Below, piece after piece: positions 5,847 through 13,833 of a stretch of DNA of 17,600 nucleotides. How positions within the stretch are numbered: the first letter of the stretch is position 1; each line of letters begins with the position of its first letter. The notes below the pieces were generated by a model. It had not been told where the DNA came from. It worked only from the letters and a program-made list of their open reading frames with translations, and ran no database searches. Origin of the DNA: Pseudomonadota bacterium (lineage in GTDB: Bacteria; Pseudomonadota; Alphaproteobacteria; Rhodospirillales; Magnetospirillaceae); the NCBI GenBank assembly GCA_023458315.1, contig JAEXAH010000040.1:1-17600 (forward strand). Reading direction: 5' to 3'. A program made the position numbers and the translations under genes.

Positions 5847-7130
5847 ATGGATGCGATGAAGATCGGCGTGGATGTGCTTTTCGTTCTCTTGGGCGCGGTC
5901 ATGGTGCTGGCCATGCATGCGGGCTTCGCCTTCCTGGAAGTCGGCACCGTCCGCAAGAAGAATCAGGTCAACGCCCTGGTGAAGATCCTGACCGACTTCG
6001 CCGTCTCGACCACCGCCTATTTCTTCGTCGGCTACGCCGTGGCCTATGGCATCACCTTTTTCGGCTCGGCCGCCGAACTGACCGGCAAGGCCGAGGGCAG
6101 CGCCTTCGCCGCCGGGGGCTACGATCTGGTCAAGTTCTTCTTCCTGGCCACCTTCGCCGCCGCCATCCCCGCCATCATCTCGGGCGGCATCGCCGAGCGC
6201 GCCAAGTTCTGGCCGCAACTGATCGCCACCTCGATCCTGGTCGGACTGGTCTATCCGCTGTTCGAAGGCATGGTGTGGGGCACCCGTTTCGGCTTTCAAG
6301 ACGCCATGAAGGCGCTGTTCGGCGTCGCCTTTCACGATTTCGCCGGGTCGGTGGTGGTGCACGCGGTGGGCGGCTGGGTCGCCCTGGGCGCCGTGCTGAT
6401 GCTGGGTGCCCGCCGTGGCCGCTATCGCAAGGACGGCCACGTGATCGCCATCCCGCCGTCCAACATCCCGTTCCTGGCGCTGGGATCGTGGATCCTGTGC
6501 GCTGGCTGGTTCGGCTTCAACGTCATGAGCGCCCAGACCATGGAAAACGTCTCGGGCCTGGTGGCCATGAACTCGCTGATGGCCATGGTCGGCGGCATCC
6601 TGGCCAGCCTGGTCGCGGGCCGCAACGACCCCGGCTTCGTCCATAACGGCGCCCTGGCCGGTCTGGTGGCGGTGTGCGCCGGGTCCGACGTCATGCATCC
6701 CATCGGCGCCTTCATCACCGGCGGCATGGCGGGCGGGCTGTTCGTGTTCGCCTTCAACCAGTGCCAGAACAAATGGCGCATCGACGACGTGCTGGGCGTC
6801 TGGCCGCTGCACGGCCTGTGCGGCCTGATGGGCGGCGTGCTGTGCGGCGTGTTCGGCCAGGAGGCGCTGGGCGGCCTGGGCGGCGTGTCGCTGGGCGCGC
6901 AGATCAGCGGCACCGCCATCGGCGCCGCCCTGGCCCTGGGCGCCGGGCTGGCGGTCTATGGCGGCCTGAAGGCCGTCATGGGCATCCGCCTGTCCGACGA
7001 AGAGGAATTCATGGGTGCCGATCTGGCCCTGCACCAGATCACCGCCTATCCCGAGGACGTCACCACCGTCCACGACGAAGCGCCGCTGGCCATCCGCGCC
7101 TCGGCCGCGCGGGCGCCGCTGCACGGCTGA
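5847..7130 (+). CDS. amt: ammonium transporter, Amt family
   Basis: This 427-residue protein is an inner-membrane Amt/Mep/Rh channel with about eleven hydrophobic segments. The twin pore histidines are His172 (GSVVVHAVGG) and His322 (WPLHGLCG), and Asp164 in HDFAG is the conserved structural acid. GSWILCAGWFGFN (213-225) is the usual Amt helix. The C-terminal tail GADLALHQITAYPED resembles the cytosolic tail that PII proteins engage in other Amt proteins. The start is the ATG at 5847, six bases after GAGGG; the in-frame TTG at 5841 abuts the GAGGG and is unlikely. No glnK/glnB gene is adjacent, although amt-glnK pairs are common. A sigma-54-like promoter lies upstream and a terminator follows, so it is probably a single-gene unit. 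Confidence 0.93.
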   Translation: MDAMKIGVDVLFVLLGAVMVLAMHAGFAFLEVGTVRKKNQVNALVKILTDFAVSTTAYFFVGYAVAYGITFFGSAAELTGKAEGSAFAAGGYDLVKFFFLATFAAAIPAIISGGIAERAKFWPQLIATSILVGLVYPLFEGMVWGTRFGFQDAMKALFGVAFHDFAGSVVVHAVGGWVALGAVLMLGARRGRYRKDGHVIAIPPSNIPFLALGSWILCAGWFGFNVMSAQTMENVSGLVAMNSLMAMVGGILASLVAGRNDPGFVHNGALAGLVAVCAGSDVMHPIGAFITGGMAGGLFVFAFNQCQNKWRIDDVLGVWPLHGLCGLMGGVLCGVFGQEALGGLGGVSLGAQISGTAIGAALALGAGLAVYGGLKAVMGIRLSDEEEFMGADLALHQITAYPEDVTTVHDEAPLAIRASAARAPLHG

Positions 7131-7146
7131 TCCCTTTCGCCGTCTT

Positions 7147-7186
7147 CGGCCCGCCGCGTTTCCACGCGGCGGGCCGCGTCATTTTT
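7147..7186 (+). terminator. intrinsic terminator after amt
   Basis: A perfect 13-bp GC-rich stem, CGGCCCGCCGCGT (7147-7159) with ACGCGGCGGGCCG (7164-7176) and a TTCC loop, is followed a few bases later by TTTTT at 7182-7186. It separates amt from the kinase gene. Confidence 0.8.
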
Positions 7187-7197
7187 CGCTGCCACCT

Positions 7198-7229
7198 GTG
7201 ATGGATACGCACAGCAGCGCGTGTATCAC
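7198..7229. promoter_or_regulatory. imperfect inverted repeat upstream of the kinase gene
   Basis: GTGAT (7198-7202) pairs with ATCAC (7225-7229), and the inner segments ATACGC and GCGTGT pair imperfectly across a GG bulge. It lies about 50 bp before the kinase start and could be an operator or a leader hairpin. Nothing identifies a partner. Confidence 0.3.
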
Positions 7230-7276
7230 CCCCTGAAAGCTTGTGGTAATGTGCGCCATTGTTCGGGGGGACAGGG

Positions 7277-9340
7277 GTGACAACGCGCTATTCCCTGGGT
7301 CGTCTGCGACCCACCACCAGCCGGGCGCTGGCCATGATGGGCGGCATCGCCATCGCCGTCATCGTGGTCATGACCACCTACGAGATCTGGCGGCAACGGG
7401 CGACCACCATCGCCGCCGCCGAAACCAACCTGTCGGCACTGTCCCAGGCCCTGGCGCAGCAGACCGAGCGCGCCTTCCATTCCGTGGAACTGGTGGTCGA
7501 GGCCACCGCCCTGTCGCTGGAGAACGCGGGCGGCATCACCCGCGCCAACGGCCCCGACATGCACCGCATCCTGCGCGCCCGCATCACCGGAACGCCGCAG
7601 ATCACCGGCGTGGCGGTGATCGACGCCGACGGCCGGGTGGTCAACGGCGCCCGGATGTATCCGCCCGCCCCCGACAACCGGTCCAACCGCGAATATTTCC
7701 GCTGGCACCGCGACAACCCCCAGCCCGGCATCCACATTTCCCCGGCCGAGCCGTCGGCGGTTGACGGTGCCATGATGATTCCGGTCAGCCGTCGGCTGTC
7801 GGCCCCCGACGGATCGTTCCAGGGGGTGATCATCGCCTCGGTAGATCCCGGCTATTTCCAGCAATCCACCCGCCGCCTGCTGCCGCCCGAGGGCGGCGCC
7901 AGCGCCCTGTTCCGCGACGACGGCTATCTGCTGACCCGCACGCCGCAAGTGGACAACATGCGGCCCGGCCAGTCCTATGGCCACCTGCCGGTCTTTCGCC
8001 CCGACGCCCCGCGTCACGGCCTGGGCTGGGGGCCAAGCCCGCTGGACAACAGCATTCGCATCCTGGCCTATCACCGCCTGGACATGTACCCGTTGCTGGT
8101 CAACATGTCGGTACGGCGCGACGTGCTGCTGGCGGAATGGCAGGGCAGCGCCGTGCGTCTGGCCCTGGCGGCGGGGATGGCGGCGTTGCTGCTGACGCTG
8201 GCGGTGGTGGTGCTGGTGCGGCAGTCGCGGCGCGAGGAAGACGTCCACGCCGCCCTGCGCGACAGCGAAAGCCGCCTGCGTTTCGCGCAATACGCCCTGG
8301 ACCACGCCGCCGACATGGTGTTCTGGGTGGATGACGAAGCCCGCATCCTGTACGCCAACGAGGCCGCCGCCCTGAGCCTCGGCTATCAGCGCGAGGCCCT
8401 GTCCGGCATGCTGATCGGACGCATCGACCCGCATTTCTCGGCCGAATTGTGGCCGCGCCTGCTGCGCCGCCTCAAGCAGCGCGGCCATGTCCGCTTCGAA
8501 ACCCGCATCCTGACCGCCAATGGCGGCGCCTATCCGGCCGAGGTGGCGGGCACCTGCGTCTCCTTCGCCGGGGCCGATTACGTCTGCGCCTTCGTGCGCG
8601 ACATCAGCCAGCGCAAGCTGGCCGAGGCGGCGCTGGAGGAAAAGACCGCCAAGCTGGAAGCCTCGAACGCCGAACTGGAGCAATTCGCCTATGTGGCCAG
8701 CCACGACCTGCGCGAGCCGCTGCGCATGGTCAGCAGTTTCGTCACCCTGCTGGCGCGGCGCTATGGCGAACAATTGAACGACGAGGCGCGGGAATTCATC
8801 GCGCTGGCCCAGGACGGCGCCGTGCGCATGGACCGGCTGATCCTGGACCTGCTGGAATATTCCCGCGTCGGCCGCATGGAACGGCCGCTGGCGCCGGTCG
8901 AATTGGGCCGGGTGGTGGAACAGGCGCTGCGCGGCCTGGGCCTGGCCGCCGAGGAAGCGGGCGCCGAAATCGAGATCGCCGCCGATTTGCCCACCGTGAT
9001 CGGCAACGAGGAGGAAATGCTGCGCCTGTGGCTGAATCTGGTGGGCAACGCCATCAAGTACCGCGCCCCCGACCGGCCGCCGCGCATCCGCATCGGCTGG
9101 CGGCGGGACGGCGGCGACGTGGTGTGCTGGGTGGCCGACAACGGCATCGGCATCGCCCCCCAGGATTTCGACCGCGTCTTCCGCATCTTCCAGCGCCTGC
9201 ACGGCCGCGACCGTTACGAAGGCACCGGCATCGGTCTGGCCATCTGCAAGAAGATCGTCGAACGGGCGGGCGGCCGCATCTGGATCGAGTCCATTCCCGG
9301 CGAGGGCAGCACCTTCCTGTTCAGCCTGCGGGCGGGCTGA
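7277..9340 (+). CDS. membrane sensor histidine kinase (Cache-like sensor, PAS, HisKA, HATPase)
   Basis: The protein has 687 residues from the GTG at 7277, which follows GGGGGG by six bases; an upstream TTG at 7259 lacks a site. A membrane helix (about 17-36) and a second one (about 294-313) bracket a periplasmic region with the features of a double-Cache sensor, including FxGVIIASVDPGYF. A PAS domain spans about 330-445 (DMVFWVDDEARILYANEAA). A short coiled linker leads to the HisKA H-box ASHDLREPLR, with phosphoacceptor His476 in a phytochrome-kinase-like context. The HATPase domain has the N box (LWLNLVGNAIKY), G1 box (DNGIGIAP, from Asp621) and G2 box (GTGIGLAI). No response regulator is adjacent, so it is an orphan kinase with unknown ligand and partner. 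Its last 20 bp overlap the convergent hydrolase gene. Confidence 0.92.
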   Translation: MTTRYSLGRLRPTTSRALAMMGGIAIAVIVVMTTYEIWRQRATTIAAAETNLSALSQALAQQTERAFHSVELVVEATALSLENAGGITRANGPDMHRILRARITGTPQITGVAVIDADGRVVNGARMYPPAPDNRSNREYFRWHRDNPQPGIHISPAEPSAVDGAMMIPVSRRLSAPDGSFQGVIIASVDPGYFQQSTRRLLPPEGGASALFRDDGYLLTRTPQVDNMRPGQSYGHLPVFRPDAPRHGLGWGPSPLDNSIRILAYHRLDMYPLLVNMSVRRDVLLAEWQGSAVRLALAAGMAALLLTLAVVVLVRQSRREEDVHAALRDSESRLRFAQYALDHAADMVFWVDDEARILYANEAAALSLGYQREALSGMLIGRIDPHFSAELWPRLLRRLKQRGHVRFETRILTANGGAYPAEVAGTCVSFAGADYVCAFVRDISQRKLAEAALEEKTAKLEASNAELEQFAYVASHDLREPLRMVSSFVTLLARRYGEQLNDEAREFIALAQDGAVRMDRLILDLLEYSRVGRMERPLAPVELGRVVEQALRGLGLAAEEAGAEIEIAADLPTVIGNEEEMLRLWLNLVGNAIKYRAPDRPPRIRIGWRRDGGDVVCWVADNGIGIAPQDFDRVFRIFQRLHGRDRYEGTGIGLAICKKIVERAGGRIWIESIPGEGSTFLFSLRAG

Positions 9341-10100
9341 CGGCGGCCGCCAGTTCCACCAGCGCCGCGATCACCGCCGCTTCCTGGTCGCGCTGGGGCG
9401 AGTGCCCGCAGCGGGGCAGCAGCAGGGCGCGCACCGGTCCGCTCACCCCCTCGGCCACCACGTCCACCTGGGCGCGGCTGGCGTATTCGTCGTCCTCGCC
9501 CTGGATCACCACCACCGGCACCGTAATGCGCGGCAGCAAGGGCCGGTAATCCATGGCCTTGAAGCGCGGGTCCAGCCAGGTATCGTTCCAGCCGTGAAAG
9601 GCGCAATCCACGTTGGCGCCGTGATGCCGCGCCAGCTTGGGCCGCAGGGTGTCGGCATAGATGTCCCGCACCTGGGCGATGGCGGCGACGCACAGATCCT
9701 CGACGAAACTGTGCGGCGCCAACGCCGCGACGCCGCGCACCCGCCGCCCGCGATCCAGCGCCGCATGCACCAGGGCGATGGTGGCGCCGTCGGAATGGCC
9801 GACCAGAATGGCATCGGCGATGCCCGCCGCGTCCAGCACCCGGCCCAGCACGTCGCGGGCCTCGCGTTCCAGGTAATCCACCGGGCGCGGCAACGGCACC
9901 GGCGACGAGCCGCCATAGCCCTGGCGGGAATAGATGAAAGCGGGCAGACCGCAGGCCGCCGCCACCCTGTCGGGGAAATCGCGCCACAGCGACACCGAAC
10001 CCAGCCCTTCGTGCAGGAACACCAGCACCGGCTGTCCCGGTCGCGGCATGCCGATGCGGCGGTATTCCAGGCGGATGCCGTCCAGCGTCAGAAAATCCAT
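9321..10100 (-). CDS. alpha/beta hydrolase
   Basis: This is a 259-residue alpha/beta-fold hydrolase. The oxyanion-loop region is FLHEGLGSVSLW (His30), the nucleophile elbow is GHSDG (Ser103), the acid is in GEDDEYAS (Asp203 or Asp204), and the catalytic His is His233 (RCGHSP). No signal peptide is seen, so it is presumably cytoplasmic. The start is the ATG at 10100 with GGGAGA five bases upstream. It is probably co-transcribed with, or weakly read through from, the MarR gene 73 bp upstream, although a GC-rich hairpin lies between them. The substrate cannot be told from the sequence. Proximity to a fumarylpyruvate-hydrolase-like gene hints at aromatic or ester catabolism. It overlaps the kinase gene tail by 20 bp. 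Confidence 0.88.
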   Translation of the reverse strand: MDFLTLDGIRLEYRRIGMPRPGQPVLVFLHEGLGSVSLWRDFPDRVAAACGLPAFIYSRQGYGGSSPVPLPRPVDYLEREARDVLGRVLDAAGIADAILVGHSDGATIALVHAALDRGRRVRGVAALAPHSFVEDLCVAAIAQVRDIYADTLRPKLARHHGANVDCAFHGWNDTWLDPRFKAMDYRPLLPRITVPVVVIQGEDDEYASRAQVDVVAEGVSGPVRALLLPRCGHSPQRDQEAAVIAALVELAAAVSPPAG

Positions 10101-10132
10101 GATGTCTCCCGGCGACAAGGCGCGACAAAGCC

Positions 10133-10157
10133 GCCGTGGCCCGTTGGGCGCCACGGC
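10133..10157 (-). other. GC-rich hairpin between the MarR and hydrolase genes
   Basis: GCCGTGGC and GCCACGGC form a perfect 8-bp stem with a 9-nt loop in the transcript of the minus-strand pair. It is followed only by CTTTG, not a true T-run, so it could reduce read-through or stabilise an mRNA end. Confidence 0.4.
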
Positions 10158-10173
10158 GCGACCACCGCCACGA

Positions 10174-10632
10174 TCAGTCGCGGTCCAGGCCGGACAATGG
10201 ATCGGGACCGGCCACGTTGCCGTACAGGCGGTGCAGCAGGCCCTTCAGCACCCGGACCTCGTCCTCGCTCATGCCCGCCACGGCCATGCTTTCCCAATCC
10301 AGCGCACGGGGCACGATGGCTTCGGTCTTGGCACGGCCTTCCGGGGTCAGCGCGATGATCACCGCGCGGGCATCCTGGCCCGAGCGGCGGCGCGTCACCA
10401 GGTTGCGGGCCTCCATGGCGGCGGCGATGCGCGACAGCGTGGACAATTCGATGGCGGTCAGCCGGGCAAGGTCGCCCAGACGCTGCTCGCCCTCGTCCAG
10501 CAAGGCCGCCATCACCCGCCACATGGGCAGCGACACGCCAAAGCCGTCCAGTTCACGCGAAACGTTGTTGGCCAGCGAAACGCCGGCGCGACTAAGGAGA
10601 TAGGGGACATATTCCCCAAGGCGAAAGCGCAC
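10174..10632 (-). CDS. MarR family transcriptional regulator
   Basis: The protein has 152 residues from the GTG at 10632, which follows AGGGAGG by eight bases and gives the usual MarR length. A longer frame to 10701 adds 23 residues with no ribosome binding site of its own. The winged helix-turn-helix covers roughly residues 54-104: LGDLARLTAIELSTLSRIA is the helix-turn-helix, and RRRSGQDARAVIIALTPEGR is the wing with the DxR signature of MarR proteins. Flanking helices would form the dimer interface. It is divergent from the fumarylacetoacetate-hydrolase-family gene and upstream of the alpha/beta hydrolase, the typical arrangement for a regulator of its neighbours. Its effector is unknown. 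Confidence 0.9.
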   Translation of the reverse strand: MRFRLGEYVPYLLSRAGVSLANNVSRELDGFGVSLPMWRVMAALLDEGEQRLGDLARLTAIELSTLSRIAAAMEARNLVTRRRSGQDARAVIIALTPEGRAKTEAIVPRALDWESMAVAGMSEDEVRVLKGLLHRLYGNVAGPDPLSGLDRD

Positions 10633-10708
10633 GTTCAGATCCTCCCTGACCGTCCTCTGTCGGGACGTGTTCTTGGAATCGATCAATGATTTCCACCGCA
10701 AGGGAAGT

Positions 10709-10727
10709 CAAGAATCTTGTGCGCGCA
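10709..10727. promoter_or_regulatory. candidate MarR operator in the divergent intergenic region
   Basis: CAAGA-A-TCTTG (10709-10719) is a perfect palindrome about one central base, directly followed by the 8-bp palindrome TGCGCGCA (10720-10727). Both lie in the 170-bp gap between the MarR gene and the divergent hydrolase gene. MarR proteins usually bind such short palindromes. The assignment is inferred from position. Confidence 0.4.
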
Positions 10728-10802
10728 AAAGGTTCGGGCCGGTTGATCCCGCCCCCCTGCCCGGTGCATTGTGGAACCTTGGCCTTTCAGGAGAATCCGC
10801 CC

Positions 10803-11489
10803 ATGTCCACCCTGTTCCAGTTGCCCCAGCCCGCCGTTCCGGTGGTCGGCGAGGACGCGCTGTATCCGGTGCGCCGCGTGTTCTGCGTCGGGCGCAACTA
10901 TGCCGCCCATGCCCGCGAGATGGGATCGGACCCCAACCGCGAGCCGCCGTTCTATTTCACCAAATCGGCGGATTCCCTGGTGCCGGGCGGCGGCGCCATC
11001 CCCTACCCCCCTGCCACCGCCAACCTGCACCACGAGGTCGAGCTGGTGGTGGCGCTGTCCGGCCCGGCCTATCGCGCCACGCCGGAACAGGCGGCCAAGG
11101 TGGTGTTCGGCCATGCCATCGGCCTGGACATGACCCGGCGCGACCTGCAATTCGCCGCCCGCGACAAGGGCCGCCCGTGGGATCTGGGCAAGTCGTTCGA
11201 GTTCTCGGCCCCCATCACCCCGATCCTGCGCGGCAGCGATCCCATCCTGTCCGGCGCGGTGACGCTGGAGGTCAACGGCGAGATCCGCCAGCGCGGCGAT
11301 ATCGCCGACATGATCTGGTCGGTGCCCGAGGTCATCGCCCACCTGTCGCAATACTACCACCTGGACCGGGGCGACCTGATCTATACCGGCACCCCGGAAG
11401 GCGTCAGCGCCGTCCGCCCCGGCGACACCCTGGTCGGCCGCATCGACGGTTTGGCCGATCTGGTCGTGACCATCGCCGAGGGGGATTGA
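10803..11489 (+). CDS. fumarylacetoacetate hydrolase family protein (fumarylpyruvate hydrolase-like)
   Basis: The 228-residue protein has the single FAH catalytic domain. The metal ligands fit the ExE...D pattern: Glu78 and Glu80 in HHEVELVV, and Asp109 in IGLDMTRRD. The conserved FCVGRNYAAHAREMG opening, PPFYFTKSADSLVPGG and YTGTPEGVSAVRPGD are all present. Family members split C-C bonds of acylpyruvates; the length and FTKSADSL region are closest to fumarylpyruvate hydrolases of the gentisate pathway, or FAHD1-type acylpyruvases and oxaloacetate decarboxylases. No gentisate dioxygenase or maleylpyruvate isomerase is nearby, so the exact substrate is uncertain. The start is the ATG at 10803 with AGGAGA upstream. 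It is probably controlled by the divergent MarR regulator. Confidence 0.9.
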   Translation: MSTLFQLPQPAVPVVGEDALYPVRRVFCVGRNYAAHAREMGSDPNREPPFYFTKSADSLVPGGGAIPYPPATANLHHEVELVVALSGPAYRATPEQAAKVVFGHAIGLDMTRRDLQFAARDKGRPWDLGKSFEFSAPITPILRGSDPILSGAVTLEVNGEIRQRGDIADMIWSVPEVIAHLSQYYHLDRGDLIYTGTPEGVSAVRPGDTLVGRIDGLADLVVTIAEGD

Positions 11490-11521
11490 ACAGACGGACA
11501 GCCGAGGGTAATTGAGCAACA

Positions 11522-11547
11522 AAAAAGGGGGCCGAGGCCCCCTTTTT
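11522..11547. terminator. bidirectional intrinsic terminator
   Basis: AAAAAGGGGGC and GCCCCCTTTTT flank a CGAG loop, giving a GC stem with A/T tracts on both sides that works on either strand. It sits between the convergent FAH-family gene and bioB and serves both. Confidence 0.93.
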
Positions 11548-11560
11548 CATGCCGTCCTGA

Positions 11561-12535
11561 TCACATGGGGCTGAGGCCCAGGCGGCCGAACAGGCTTTTG
11601 TCGTCGCCGGGCTTGGCGTTCTTGGCGGTCAGCAGCTTGTGGCCGCAGAACACCGAATTGGCGCCCGCCAGGAAGCACAGCGCCTGCATTTCCTCGGTCA
11701 TGCCCTCGCGCCCGGCGCTCAGGCGCACGAACGACTTGGGCATCATGATGCGGGCGGCGGCGATGCAGCGGACGAAGTCGAACGGATCGGGGCGTTCGGC
11801 GTCGGCCAGCGGCGTGCCGGGGATCGGGATCAGCAGGTTGATCGGCACGCTGTCGGGGTGCTTGGGCATGTTGGCCAGCTCAAGCAGCATCTTGGCGCGG
11901 TCGGTGCGGGTTTCGCCCAGGCCGATGATGCCGCCGGAACAGACGTGCAGACCGGCATCGCGCACCACTTCCAGCGTATCCAGGCGGTCCTGGAAAGTGC
12001 GGGTGGAGATGATCTCCTTGTAATGCTCGGGGCTGGTGTCGATGTTGTGGTTGTAATAGTCGAGGCCGGCTTCCTTCAGCCGGTTGGCCTGGAACTTGTC
12101 CAGCAGGCCGAAGGTGGCGCAAGTCTGCATGCCCAGCGCCTTGACGCCCTCGATCATGGCGACCGCCACGTCGAAATCGTCGCCCTTGGGGCCGCGCCAG
12201 GCGGCGCCCATGCAGAAGCGCGAGGCGCCTTCTTCCTTGGCCTTGCGGGCGGCTTCCACCACCTCTTCCACCGCCATCAGCTTTTCTTTTTCCAGGCCGG
12301 TGGCGTAATGGGCCGATTGCGGGCAGTACGAGCAATCCTCGGGGCACGAGCCGGTCTTGATGGAGATCAGCCGCGACACCTGGATCTTGTTGGCGTCGAA
12401 GGTCCGGCGGTGCACCTGCTGCGCCTGGAAGATCAGGTCCATGAACGGCGTGGCGAACAGCGCCTCGACCTCTTCCACCGTCCAGTCATGCCGGACCACC
12501 ACATCGGGGGTGTCGATTTTCGCCGCAGCCGTCAC
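11561..12535 (-). CDS. bioB: biotin synthase
   Basis: The 324-residue radical-SAM enzyme inserts sulfur into dethiobiotin, the last step of biotin synthesis. The CxxxCxxC motif (SCPEDCSYCPQS; Cys64, Cys68, Cys71) holds the SAM-binding [4Fe-4S] cluster. The auxiliary [2Fe-2S] cluster ligands are Cys108 (RFCMGAAW), Cys139 (QTCATFG), Cys199 (HVCSGGI) and the arginine of RLSAGR (Arg271). YNHNIDTSPE is also diagnostic. All expected cluster ligands are present. Translation starts at the GTG at 12535, with AAGGAGG eight bases upstream. It is transcribed divergently from the other biotin genes and ends at the shared bidirectional terminator. Confidence 0.97.
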   Translation of the reverse strand: MTAAAKIDTPDVVVRHDWTVEEVEALFATPFMDLIFQAQQVHRRTFDANKIQVSRLISIKTGSCPEDCSYCPQSAHYATGLEKEKLMAVEEVVEAARKAKEEGASRFCMGAAWRGPKGDDFDVAVAMIEGVKALGMQTCATFGLLDKFQANRLKEAGLDYYNHNIDTSPEHYKEIISTRTFQDRLDTLEVVRDAGLHVCSGGIIGLGETRTDRAKMLLELANMPKHPDSVPINLLIPIPGTPLADAERPDPFDFVRCIAAARIMMPKSFVRLSAGREGMTEEMQALCFLAGANSVFCGHKLLTAKNAKPGDDKSLFGRLGLSPM

Positions 12536-12595
12536 GTTCCCAACCTCCTTAAAGCCTTACTACACAAAGGGTCTTGCCCCTTTTGCGGGGAGCGC

Positions 12596-12625
12596 AGATT
12601 AGAACCGCTTACACCACCTTTGCAA
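12596..12625 (-). promoter_or_regulatory. possible promoter of bioB
   Basis: On the minus strand TTGCAA (12625-12620) and TAATCT (12601-12596) are 18 bp apart, with a start near 12588 and a leader of roughly 55 nt. The leader contains a self-complementary GCAAAAGGGGCAAGACCCTT segment. I see neither a BirA operator nor a clear BioR-type TTATCTATAA site in the 122-bp bioB-bioF gap. Confidence 0.4.
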
Positions 12626-12657
12626 CAGAAGCGAAAAGCCACTAGAACACGGGACCC

Positions 12658-13833
12658 ATGCACGACCTTGATACCCGGCTGAACGCAGCCATCGCCGAAC
12701 AGACCGCGCAGGGCCGCCGACGCACCCTGCGCGACGTCGAGCCCCTGGATGGCGGCCGCATCCGCATGGCCGGGCGCGAGCTGGTCAATTTCTCGTCCAA
12801 CGACTATCTGGGGCTGTCGCGCCACCCGGCGGTGATCGAGCGCGCCCGCGAATGGGCGGCGCGCTGGGGCGCCGGGTCGGGCGCGGCGCGGCTTGTCACC
12901 GGCCATCTGGAAGCGCTGGGCGCCATCGAGGAGAAGATCGCCGCCGCCAAGGGGGTCGAGGCGGCGTTGGTCCTGGCCTCGGGCTGGCAATGCAACGCCT
13001 CGGTGCTGCCCGCGCTGCTGGACCGCACGCTGTGGGGCGCCGAGCCGCTGGTCTTCGCCGACCGTCTGAACCACGCCAGCCTGCACATGGGCTGCGCCGC
13101 CGCCGGAATCAAGCAGACCCGCTTCCGTCACAACGACCTCGGCCACCTCAAGGAATTGCTGGCGCGCACCGCGCGCGAGCCGGGACCGCGCTTCATCGTC
13201 ACCGAATCGGTGTTCTCCATGGACGGCGACGCGCCCGACGTGGACCAGTTGGCCGCCATCGCCGAGGAATGGAACGCCCTGCTGTATCTGGACGAGGCCC
13301 ACGCCACCGGCGTGCTGGGCGTCAACGGCTTCGGCCTGTCGGTGGGGGCGCATGTGGATGTGGCCATGGGCACCTTTTCCAAGGCCATGGGCAGTTTCGG
13401 CGCCTATGTGGCGTGTTCCAAGGCGGTCAAGGACTGGCTGGTCAACCGCGCCTCGGGTTTCATCTACGCCACCGCCTTGCCGCCCGCCGTGCTGGGCGCC
13501 ATGGATGCCGCCATCGATCTGGTGCCGACCCTGGCCCCGGCCCGCGCCCGCCTGCAAGCCATGGCCAAGCACGTGCGCGACCGCTTCCACGAGGCGGGAC
13601 TGGACACCGGCGCCTCCAGCACCCAGATCGTACCGGTGATCCTGGGCGAAGAGGAGCGCACCCTGCGCGTCGCCGCCCGATTGGAGGAACAGGGATTGCT
13701 GGGCATCGCCATCCGGCCGCCGACCGTGCCCAACGGCACCAGCCGCATCCGCTTCGCCCTGTCGGCCGCCCATTCCGACGCCGACATCGAGCGGTTGATC
13801 CACGCCACCATCGACGCCGCGAGAACGCCATGA
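12658..13833 (+). CDS. bioF: 8-amino-7-oxononanoate synthase
   Basis: The 391-residue PLP enzyme condenses pimeloyl-ACP (or -CoA) with L-alanine. It belongs to the alpha-oxoamine synthases: NFSSNDYLGLSRHP near residues 44-57, GSGAARLVTGH, DRLNHASLHMG, the cofactor-binding DEAHATGVLG, and the Schiff-base lysine Lys242 in GTFSKAMGSFGAY. Length is normal for BioF. The start is the ATG at 12658; the upstream GGGA is a weak ribosome binding site. It is the first gene of the plus-strand operon, and its TGA overlaps the next ATG (ATGA at 13830-13833), indicating translational coupling. Confidence 0.95.
   Translation: MHDLDTRLNAAIAEQTAQGRRRTLRDVEPLDGGRIRMAGRELVNFSSNDYLGLSRHPAVIERAREWAARWGAGSGAARLVTGHLEALGAIEEKIAAAKGVEAALVLASGWQCNASVLPALLDRTLWGAEPLVFADRLNHASLHMGCAAAGIKQTRFRHNDLGHLKELLARTAREPGPRFIVTESVFSMDGDAPDVDQLAAIAEEWNALLYLDEAHATGVLGVNGFGLSVGAHVDVAMGTFSKAMGSFGAYVACSKAVKDWLVNRASGFIYATALPPAVLGAMDAAIDLVPTLAPARARLQAMAKHVRDRFHEAGLDTGASSTQIVPVILGEEERTLRVAARLEEQGLLGIAIRPPTVPNGTSRIRFALSAAHSDADIERLIHATIDAARTP

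Noticed and set aside
7226..9202. 658-codon minus-strand open frame
   Set aside because: It is antisense to a complete histidine kinase with all catalytic boxes; its translation is rich in Gln, His, Ala and Gly with no motif.
12536..12657. BirA or BioR operator in the bioB-bioF gap
   Set aside because: Neither the BirA TTGTAAACC-type repeats nor a TTATCTATAA-type palindrome could be found; only a self-complementary leader segment is visible.
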